Origin: an uncultured Lachnospiraceae bacterium
GTDB taxonomy: Bacteria; Bacillota; Clostridia; Lachnospirales; Lachnospiraceae
Length of the DNA: 34,603 nt
NCBI GenBank assembly: GCA_947626435.1
Contig: CANQSB010000030.1
Location: forward strand, 1 to 34,603
Direction: 5' to 3'
Shown: one piece after another, positions 15,398 to 21,816 of the stretch
How the letters are laid out: every line of letters begins with the position of its first letter
How positions within the stretch are numbered: position 1 is the first letter of the stretch
Program-made: the position numbers and the translations under genes
Notes under the pieces: model-generated
Told to the model about the DNA's origin: nothing
The model's input: the letters and a program-made list of their open reading frames with translations, nothing else
The model's database searches: none

Positions 15398-16846
15398 TTA
15401 CGCATCATACTCGCCGCGTATATCCTCCTTGGGCGGCTCTATCGGGTACTTGCCGTTGAAACACCCCTTGCAGATATTCAGTCCGCCCACCATATCTTCA
15501 AGGCGTGATATGTCCAGATAGGCAAGCGTGTCCGCCCCGATAATTTTCCTTATGTCCTCGACAGTCCTGTTGTAAGCGAAAAGCTGCTCCCTTGCGGGGA
15601 TATCCGTGCCGAAATAGCACGGCCACAAAAATGGCGGCGAGCCTATCCGCACATGAACCTCCCTCGCGCCCGCTTCGCGGAGCATTCTCACTATCCTGTC
15701 TGATGTCGTGCCGCGCACGATTGAGTCGTCTATCATAATAACGCGCTTGTTATCGACCACTTCTTTTAATACATTGAGCTTTACCTTGACGCTTGACTCC
15801 CTGCTGCTCTGCTTGGGCTTTATAAATGTCCTGCCGACATAGCTGTTTTTTACAAAAGCCGTGCCGTATGGTATGCCAGACTGCAGCGAATACCCAAGCG
15901 CGGCGGCATTGCCCGATTCAGGCACGCCAACAACCAAATCAGCCTCCACAGGCGAATCAATCGCAAGAAAACGCCCTGCCTGTATGCGCGAGGAATACAC
16001 ATCCACGCCGTCAATCCTGCTGTCTGGCCTTGCGAAATAAATATACTCAAATACGCATCTTGCCTGCTCATTTTTAGGCAGGACTCTTGTCATATCTGAA
16101 ATAATGCCGCTCTCGGGCGTGATTGTCACAGTCTCACCAGGCAGCACGTCTCTTACAAATTCCGCGCCTATAGTGTCAAGCGCACAGGATTCAGAAGCAA
16201 GTATGTAGCTGTTCTCGCGCTTTCCTATACAGAGCGGTCTAAAGCCGTATGGGTCGCGGGCTCCGATAAGCTTCCGCGGACTCATAACCACAAGCGAATA
16301 CGCTCCCTTTATCTTGTTGCACGCCCTGTTTACTGCCTCCTCGACAGTCTTTGAGTTGAGGCGCTCACGCGCGATATGGTAAGCTATAACCTCAGAATCT
16401 ATAGTCGTCTGGAAAATTGCGCCCGTGTACTCCAAGTCGTGGCGAAGTTCAGCCGCGTTTATAAGGTTTCCGTTGTGCGCAAGCGCAAGCGTGCCCTTTA
16501 CATAATTTAAAACCAACGGCTGCGCATTTTCAAGCGTAGACGCTCCCGCCGTGGAATAACGCACATGACCTACGCCTATGTCACCCTTCATGCTTTCAAG
16601 TCCGTCCTGCGTAAAAACTTCGTTGACAAGCCCCATACCTTTATGCGACAGCACCTTGCGCACGGGACCGTTCGTGTCGCTCACCGCAATGCCGCAGCTT
16701 TCCTGCCCTCTGTGCTGCAGCGCAAAAAGCCCGTAATAAATAGTCGATGCCACGTCGTTTCCGTCAAAATCGTAAATGCCGAAAACTCCGCACTCCTCCC
16801 TCAGCCCTGTTTCCGCAAGACAGTCATAAATTTTTTCGTCATACAT
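15398..16846 (-). CDS. purF: Amidophosphoribosyltransferase PurF
   Basis: Commits PRPP to purine synthesis by transferring glutamine amide nitrogen, 482 residues. I chose ATG 16846 (MYDEKIYDCLAETG), with CAGGAGAG upstream; the open frame beyond it is only intergenic repeat. Residues 1-18 would be a propeptide removed to expose the nucleophile Cys19 in EECGVFGIYD. The Ntn glutaminase domain contains GHVRYSTAG. The PRPP-binding motif VIMIDDSIVRGTTS lies in the C-terminal half. Late cysteines near KGCFNGKYP fit the Fe-S-bearing B. subtilis type. Tandem family A hairpin elements fill the gap from purC. Confidence 0.97.
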   Translation of the reverse strand: MYDEKIYDCLAETGLREECGVFGIYDFDGNDVASTIYYGLFALQHRGQESCGIAVSDTNGPVRKVLSHKGMGLVNEVFTQDGLESMKGDIGVGHVRYSTAGASTLENAQPLVLNYVKGTLALAHNGNLINAAELRHDLEYTGAIFQTTIDSEVIAYHIARERLNSKTVEEAVNRACNKIKGAYSLVVMSPRKLIGARDPYGFRPLCIGKRENSYILASESCALDTIGAEFVRDVLPGETVTITPESGIISDMTRVLPKNEQARCVFEYIYFARPDSRIDGVDVYSSRIQAGRFLAIDSPVEADLVVGVPESGNAAALGYSLQSGIPYGTAFVKNSYVGRTFIKPKQSSRESSVKVKLNVLKEVVDNKRVIMIDDSIVRGTTSDRIVRMLREAGAREVHVRIGSPPFLWPCYFGTDIPAREQLFAYNRTVEDIRKIIGADTLAYLDISRLEDMVGGLNICKGCFNGKYPIEPPKEDIRGEYDA

Positions 16847-16902
16847 AACTTTCTCTCCTGTTTTTACCCTATAAAGCCTTAACCCTTGCTCAAATCCTAA
16901 TA

Positions 16903-16984
16903 AAAAACGCTGCCTTTGCGTTTTTCTAAACATTTAGGAAGTCTTAGGCGATGTCCTTTATCGCCTTAGAGTTCCTTAATGTTT
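16903..16984 (-). repeat. Family A two-hairpin element, copy 1 (upstream of purF)
   Basis: The short hairpin has arms 16903-16910 and 16918-16925 (AAAAACGC/GCGTTTTT). It is joined to a 57-bp imperfect palindrome at 16928-16984. Read on the minus strand the short stem comes second and ends in TTTTTTATT, which looks like an intrinsic terminator. The same composite recurs at 17021-17103, 27806-27888 and 28926-29015. Confidence 0.8.
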
Positions 16985-17020
16985 TCCCCTAATTACGTTC
17001 ACGTTCTGCAAAATCATACC

Positions 17021-17103
17021 GAAAAACGCCGACCTTGCGTTTTTCTAAACATTTAGGAAGTCTTAGGCGATGTACTTTATCGCCTTAGAGCTCCTTAATG
17101 TTT
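17021..17103 (-). repeat. Family A two-hairpin element, copy 2 (over the purC stop codon)
   Basis: A perfect 9-bp hairpin (17021-17029 with 17037-17045, GAAAAACGC/GCGTTTTTC) is followed by a 57-bp imperfect palindrome at 17047-17103. The palindrome contains the purC stop codon and encodes its last five residues. Copies 1 and 2 are tandem, 36 bp apart, and nearly identical over the palindrome. Confidence 0.8.
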
Positions 17104-17963
17104 TTTCCCGTGAGAAGCGAATACGCTTCCTTATACTTATCAATAGTCTTCACAACCACATCATCAGGAAGCAGATACCCGCTGTCAGGGTTCGCCTTCA
17201 GCCAGTCCCTCACAAACTGCTTATCAAACGACGGCTGCCCCTTACCCGCCTCATAGCCTTCAAGCGGCCAGAAACGCGAACTGTCAGGCGTAAGCATCTC
17301 ATCGCCAAGAACTACATTCCCATTTTCATCAAGCCCGAACTCAAATTTAGTATCAGCAATTATTATCCCTTTACTCAAAGCATACTCCGCACATTTCTTG
17401 TAAAGCACTATCGTAGCGTCCTTTATCTTCTGCGCATACTCCCGCCCCTTTTCCGGATAAATCTTTTCAAGCGCCTCTACACTCTGCTCAAAAGAAATAT
17501 TCTCATCATGAAGCCCCAGCTCCGCCTTCGTACTCGGCGTGTAAATCGGCTCAGAGAGCTTTTGCGACTCCTGCAAACCCTCCGGAAGCTTTATACCACA
17601 TACCGTACCGTCTTTCTGATAACTCGCCCAGCCACTACCAGTTATGTACCCGCGCACAATACATTCAATAGGAAGCATCTCAAGCTTACGACACATCATA
17701 CTGCTACCCTCAAACCGCTCATTCCTGAAAAATTCCGGCATATCCTTCGTATCAGTCGAAATCATATGATTAGGTATAATATCCCTTGTAAAATCAAACC
17801 AAAATTTGGACATCTGCGTAAGCACAGCGCCCTTCCCCGTAATCTTGTTTTTAAGAATAACATCAAACGCCGATATCCTATCCGTCGCCGCTATTATAAG
17901 GTTCTCCCCTATATCATAAACCTCCCGTACCTTTCCCTCTTTAATCGGTGTAAACTGCTGCAT
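17085..17963 (-). CDS. purC: SAICAR synthetase PurC
   Basis: ATP-dependent ligase, 292 residues, that joins aspartate to CAIR to form SAICAR in purine synthesis. Seen motifs include KEGKVREVYDIG at the N-terminus (ATP loop), ATDRISAFDV, CIVRGYITGSGW, and FEFGLDENGNVVLGDEMLTPDSSRFW. It is of the longer (~290-residue) SAICAR synthetase type, not the ~240-residue form. ATG 17963 follows AAGGAGGAATTAAG. A ~320-nt leader predicted from the 18294-18322 promoter carries two tandem family B hairpins. The last codons (NIKEL and stop) lie inside a family A palindrome. Confidence 0.97.
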   Translation of the reverse strand: MQQFTPIKEGKVREVYDIGENLIIAATDRISAFDVILKNKITGKGAVLTQMSKFWFDFTRDIIPNHMISTDTKDMPEFFRNERFEGSSMMCRKLEMLPIECIVRGYITGSGWASYQKDGTVCGIKLPEGLQESQKLSEPIYTPSTKAELGLHDENISFEQSVEALEKIYPEKGREYAQKIKDATIVLYKKCAEYALSKGIIIADTKFEFGLDENGNVVLGDEMLTPDSSRFWPLEGYEAGKGQPSFDKQFVRDWLKANPDSGYLLPDDVVVKTIDKYKEAYSLLTGKNIKEL

Positions 17964-18002
17964 CTTAATTCCTCCTTTATATTAATAATATTATATAGAT
18001 AC

Positions 18003-18132
18003 TTGCGAAACCCTACTCGATAACATAGAGTTTGTGTGAAATATACAAAATCAGCGACGCTTCGCATCGCGCACCAAGTCGCGTTTTTGTATATTTCACA
18101 CAAACTCGGACAGTTGAGAACACCTTTCGTAA
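18003..18132 (-). repeat. Family B palindromic element, copy 1 (purC leader, proximal)
   Basis: About 130 bp bounded by TTGCGAAA (18003-18010) and TTTCGTAA (18125-18132). It contains perfect 23-bp inverted arms at 18028-18050 and 18085-18107, and an inner GCGAC/GTCGC stem (18054-18058, 18078-18082). Its purC-proximal end is about 40 bases from the ATG. It closely matches the copy at 30641-30771. Confidence 0.85.
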
Positions 18133-18149
18133 TTACTAAGCATTTATTA

Positions 18150-18262
18150 AAAAGTTTCATTCGACAACATAGAATTTAGGCAAAATATATAAAATAAGCG
18201 GCGTCTTGCGCAGCACCTAGCCGCGTTTTTATATATTTTGACTAAATTCGGACAGTTGAAAC
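18150..18262 (-). repeat. Family B palindromic element, copy 2 (purC leader, distal)
   Basis: A diverged tandem copy. The 23-base arms 18172-18194 and 18227-18249 pair with one mismatch, and the inner stem is GCGGC/GCCGC (18198-18202, 18220-18224). At least six positions differ from copy 1 in both arms in a way that keeps pairing. It lacks the clear terminal TTGCGAAA boundary. Confidence 0.8.
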
Positions 18263-18293
18263 ACCCCTGCCCCCTTCACCAACACACTATATT

Positions 18294-18322
18294 ATAATAC
18301 CTTGTCTTCATACATTATGCAA
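18294..18322 (-). promoter_or_regulatory. Candidate promoter of purC
   Basis: Minus-strand TTGCAT (18322-18317), a 17-base spacer and TATTAT (18299-18294, within TATTATAATATAG). It lies between the end of the four-gene cassette and the family B elements, so both hairpins would be in the purC 5' leader. The rest of the 385 bp gap holds nothing else I recognise. Confidence 0.6.
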
Positions 18323-18348
18323 GCCACTTTTCATTATACATCCAAACC

Positions 18349-19536
18349 TCACGCCAACACCTTCTCATACTCCGACACCATATCCACTATACTCCTAGCA
18401 TACTCCGGATACTGCGCCACAATATCCTTCACCTCATCCTGCGCCTCCTGCGCCACCTGCGCATTATACTCCATCTGCTTCCTAAGCTTCTGACGACGCA
18501 AAATAAGATTATGCCGTATCTCAACCATCTCCTTGCTGTCAATAAGCGCCTGCGCCTGATGAATCCATATCACAGGATCCTGTATCTCATGGCGGCGCAA
18601 CAGCTTTATCAGCGAACTCTCGTTAAACTCCATATCCTGCTCCATCTGCTGCTCCTGCTCGCGCGCCATGTTCTCCTGAATATATTTGTCCCAAAGCTTA
18701 TTCAACTCCACCGAACTGTTTACATCATATTTCACATAAAGATACTCAAGCAAATTGGTGTTGTTCACATAGCGAATCTTAACCGTATTCTGCAAAAGTA
18801 CAAGCTTGTTGATCGTCTTTTCCACCTTCACAAGCTCCCTCTGCGAATCGTGGTATTTAACATACATAAGCGTTATCGCAAACGCCGAAACCAGTATCGC
18901 TATCAGATAGCCAAGCTCCACATCAAGCTTTAAGACCGCCCCCAAAATGGCAAGCAGTATCGCAAGAAACACCATCGACGCTACACATATCGTCGTTATA
19001 CCCTTCATATTTCTCTGCGAGTTTATCAGCTCATTCCTGCGGAAATTGTAGGCGTGCCGCTCACCGTCAAGCCTGCCCAAATCCTTTTTTACAAGCACCT
19101 GGTATTCCTCCGCCTTTTTGAGCTTGTCATAGCCCTCGGGCATGTACTGCTCGATGCGCTCCATATGGCTGTATTCCTCATCGCTCATAATCATGCGCTT
19201 TTTTCTCAGGCGTTCCCTGCTGCCCTCTATCTCCACTATCGCCTTGGCATACTTTTTTACCTTTTCCTTTGTCTCTTCCGGAAACGCCTCTATATCCTCC
19301 ATATCCTTAAGATATGATGTAACAAGACTGTATTCGCCGCCAAGCGTATCAAGCTCATTTGACGCCTCCGATATCTGTTCAAGGCAGGCGTTTATATAAT
19401 TTTCGCGCTGTGTCTGGTCGTGCATGTCCACATCCTCGCGCCTCAGACCGGTGTCCTCCCATTCGGGATTGTATTCATCTTCATAAAATTCGTCTTTTTT
19501 CTTAAACAGCCCTTTCAGCCGCCCCAATAAACCCAT
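18349..19536 (-). CDS. Coiled-coil protein with a central two-helix membrane hairpin (unknown function)
   Basis: No family recognised. A 395-residue protein, last of the four-gene cassette. Residues 1-40 are short, charged and probably disordered. About 42-178 is Glu/Lys/Arg-rich helix likely to form coiled coils. Two hydrophobic helices (about 180-202 and 207-227) are separated by only a few polar residues, so both ends should face the cytoplasm. A second long helical region (about 230-390) is rich in Gln/Glu/Met. The layout suits a membrane anchor or scaffold for the cytoplasmic partners encoded upstream. The ATG at 19536 has only a modest GGACGG site, 63 bp after the preceding stop, so translation may be coupled or weak. 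Confidence 0.85.
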   Translation of the reverse strand: MGLLGRLKGLFKKKDEFYEDEYNPEWEDTGLRREDVDMHDQTQRENYINACLEQISEASNELDTLGGEYSLVTSYLKDMEDIEAFPEETKEKVKKYAKAIVEIEGSRERLRKKRMIMSDEEYSHMERIEQYMPEGYDKLKKAEEYQVLVKKDLGRLDGERHAYNFRRNELINSQRNMKGITTICVASMVFLAILLAILGAVLKLDVELGYLIAILVSAFAITLMYVKYHDSQRELVKVEKTINKLVLLQNTVKIRYVNNTNLLEYLYVKYDVNSSVELNKLWDKYIQENMAREQEQQMEQDMEFNESSLIKLLRRHEIQDPVIWIHQAQALIDSKEMVEIRHNLILRRQKLRKQMEYNAQVAQEAQDEVKDIVAQYPEYARSIVDMVSEYEKVLA

Positions 19537-19599
19537 CTATGCGCCGTCCTTTCCGTAAACCATGATACCGCAGGCTCAAGCTTTCAAAAACCAAATGCC

Positions 19600-20433
19600 T
19601 TACAGCTGTGTCTGCCTTTTGTAATCATGCTTTAGCTGCGATATAAGACCTTTTGCCTGCCGGTAATAATTTTCCATGTCGCCGCCCGCCTTGCACTCAT
19701 CAAGCTGCTCCAAACGCGCCCTCTCATTTGAGGTCTGCCACTTCCTGTCAGCCTCCTCACACAGCTTCTCCGCACGCACAAAATCCTCCTCCCAGTCGGG
19801 ATTTTCGCGCCTGAATCCGCCATACGCATAATCCGTCATCGCCTTTTTGGACGCAATTATGTACGCCAGCCTTATCCTGTCGTCAGGATTTATGCAGTAC
19901 GCCTTGTAATAGTAATCCGCCGCAAGCCCATACGCAAAGTCAAGCGCATAGAGCGATGCCATGTTGTAATACATAAGCGCCCTTGCCGCTTTGTTGTTCA
20001 TGGGAATATATTCCGCAAGCTCCGCATATATCACGAGCGCCTGCCGGAAACGCCCCTGCTGGTAAAAATACTCAGCCTGCTTTTTGTACCGCTCCAGCAT
20101 TGTAAGGCTTGACTGCTCCTTTAGTATAACCTCTATCTGCCGTATGGTTTTGTCGTCATACATGCCCGTCTTTTGAAGTATGGTCGTCACAAACGCCGCG
20201 ACGGACACCCTTTTCCTCACATAGACTTCAAGCTCATCCGCAAGCTCGTCAAGCCCGCACTCTTCCCTTATCCATTTGACAAGCTCAGCCGTAACTATCG
20301 AATCGTCAATAAGACGCACCTTATTATAAAAATAATAGCAAAGCTCCTCTATCGAATAGAGATTGACATCCGACAGCTTCACATAATACGGTATTTTTGC
20401 GTAGTTTCCCACGCATAAACATACATTATTCAT
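19600..20433 (-). CDS. TPR-like helical protein (unknown function), third gene of the cassette
   Basis: A 277-residue soluble protein with no named family. Residues 1-110 form a predicted mixed or helical domain starting MNNVCLCVGNYAKIPYYVKL. About 115-190 has at least two TPR-like helix pairs (YKKQAEYFYQQGRFRQALVIYAEL, then AADYYYKAYCINPDD). The C-terminus is highly charged helix (about 215-277). I chose ATG 20433 over the longer open frame because it follows AGGGGGC and starts 26 bp after the upstream stop; the longer frame would overlap that gene. TPR proteins often act as Hsp70 adaptors, and the gene upstream encodes an Hsp70-like ATPase, so an adaptor role is a reasonable inference. Confidence 0.82.
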   Translation of the reverse strand: MNNVCLCVGNYAKIPYYVKLSDVNLYSIEELCYYFYNKVRLIDDSIVTAELVKWIREECGLDELADELEVYVRKRVSVAAFVTTILQKTGMYDDKTIRQIEVILKEQSSLTMLERYKKQAEYFYQQGRFRQALVIYAELAEYIPMNNKAARALMYYNMASLYALDFAYGLAADYYYKAYCINPDDRIRLAYIIASKKAMTDYAYGGFRRENPDWEEDFVRAEKLCEEADRKWQTSNERARLEQLDECKAGGDMENYYRQAKGLISQLKHDYKRQTQL

Positions 20434-20458
20434 TAGAGCCCCCTGTAAATAGCACATG

Positions 20459-21790
20459 TTATGAAATGACCTCGACCGGCAGACATTCGCGCCATAGCTT
20501 TCCCGTTGACGGAAACAGCTCACCAAAGCCTTTGTCCTTTATCTCTATCCACACTGCCTGCGTGTCCTTCATGTAAAACCTGATGCCTATGCGGTTCGTC
20601 TTGTTGCCGCGCACGCTAAGCCCTTCCAGAGAAATATTCGCCACGCGCGTCCTGCTGCCGTCAATCGGCGTTATAGTAAGCGAAAGGGTGTTATTTTTTA
20701 CAAGCATGACATCAAACTCCTTGTCCACATCATACCAGCTCGTGCCCGCGTTCAGTATCGGAAAATATATCTCCTCCTGCCCTTTGTCGCACTTCATTCC
20801 TATATTGGCGCGAAGCTTGTCATCCGAAAGGTAGACATATTCGTTCGAAAGCGTTGACGGCAGAAGCCTCTCGCGCGCACCGTAACACGCCCCCTTGCTG
20901 AAAAGGTTGTTGCCCTGAAACACGCGGCAGCCGCGGCACAGGTATCTAAGCGACTCTCTGCACCAATCCTTTGAAAAGTATCCGCCAAGCAAAAACGCTG
21001 AAGTCACAACGCGCTCCTCACAATACCCCCGCGCCATTTCGAGAAGCCCCGCGTCAAGCCGTTTGTATAGCTTTGCCCTCTCGTCATTTCCCATGCCCGA
21101 AATATTAGGCATCTTCATCTGCGGGAAATCAGCCGTTTCTATAAAACATGCCACAGGATTCGTGTTGCGGTTCATCTGCAGGATATAGCTTCTTATGCCC
21201 GCTTTCGTGTAATCGTACAAAAGCACATCATGTATCCACATTTCCTGCGGCTGGTGTATCATATACTGGAAAAAGCAGTCCTCGCGGCTCATGAAATAAA
21301 GCTCCGCCTTTTTGGGCGGAATATTTTCCATGGCGGACCTTATCGCCTGCATAAGCGCGGGACGCATCTCGTCCATCGTAAAGGCGATTGCGCCTATGTC
21401 CTCCTGGCGTATATGGGCCGACAGCAGTGAAAGCGTCTTCCTTATATATGTTTCAAGAAGCTCGCCCGCGTCGTACTCGTCATCGCCGATACGCACCTTT
21501 TCTTTTTTTTCCGCAAGCCCGACGAAATTATCAGCAAGCTGCCCTTTGCCGTCCTTCACGCTTTGAGCCGCGTCGCCGCCGATAAGCCAGCTTGCGCGTC
21601 CGTCGCTTTCAAGCCGCCTGCTCAAAAGTACGGGTATGTCATATTGCTCCTCGCCCATCACCATGCTGAATGTGTCGGGTACGCTCTGGTCCGCGCGGCA
21701 GTAGCTTATCTGCGCATAAACCTGCCCCAGTTCAAACCCAATTACCACCTTATTGCGTTTTGAAAATTCGTCGATTTTATCAATAAACAT
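20459..21790 (-). CDS. Hsp70/actin-fold ATPase-like protein (DUF5716-like)
   Basis: A 443-residue protein with the Hsp70/actin architecture readable in sequence. Numbered from the alternative upstream start: phosphate-1 loop VVIGFELGQVYAQ (about 19-31), phosphate-2-like VLLYDYTKAGI (about 193-203), adenosine-motif SAFLLGGYFSKDW (268-280), and a SKGACYGA segment (302-309) like the AxGAA of Hsp70. The last ~90 residues resemble a minimal Hsp70 substrate-binding beta domain (SLEGLSVRG, then IGIRFYMKD and a terminal STGK), with no helical lid. I recall similar Lachnospiraceae proteins labelled DUF5716. The start is uncertain: ATG 21790, or TTG 21799/21802 nearer the GGGAG site. It lies 26 bp after the giant gene. 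Confidence 0.85.
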   Translation of the reverse strand: MFIDKIDEFSKRNKVVIGFELGQVYAQISYCRADQSVPDTFSMVMGEEQYDIPVLLSRRLESDGRASWLIGGDAAQSVKDGKGQLADNFVGLAEKKEKVRIGDDEYDAGELLETYIRKTLSLLSAHIRQEDIGAIAFTMDEMRPALMQAIRSAMENIPPKKAELYFMSREDCFFQYMIHQPQEMWIHDVLLYDYTKAGIRSYILQMNRNTNPVACFIETADFPQMKMPNISGMGNDERAKLYKRLDAGLLEMARGYCEERVVTSAFLLGGYFSKDWCRESLRYLCRGCRVFQGNNLFSKGACYGARERLLPSTLSNEYVYLSDDKLRANIGMKCDKGQEEIYFPILNAGTSWYDVDKEFDVMLVKNNTLSLTITPIDGSRTRVANISLEGLSVRGNKTNRIGIRFYMKDTQAVWIEIKDKGFGELFPSTGKLWRECLPVEVIS

Positions 21791-21816
21791 TATTAGCAAC
21801 AATCTCCCGTTTCCGC

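Noticed and set aside
16847-16933. Longer N-terminus for PurF
   Set aside because: The extra residues are encoded by the family A repeat and intergenic DNA; the ATG at 16846 has a good ribosome site and gives a normal propeptide.
17070-18023. Plus-strand open frame of 317 codons
   Set aside because: Antisense shadow of purC, whose minus-strand product is unmistakable; the composition is Arg/Leu/Ile-biased and there is no ribosome site.
17909-18160. 83-codon minus-strand ORF over the purC start
   Set aside because: It reads through a family B palindrome and overlaps purC; the similarity to 30655-30858 comes from the repeat, not from a protein.
17964-18348. Purine riboswitch in the purC leader
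   Set aside because: None of the conserved purine-aptamer core segments are present; the structure there is the long family B hairpin, unlike any riboswitch I recognise.
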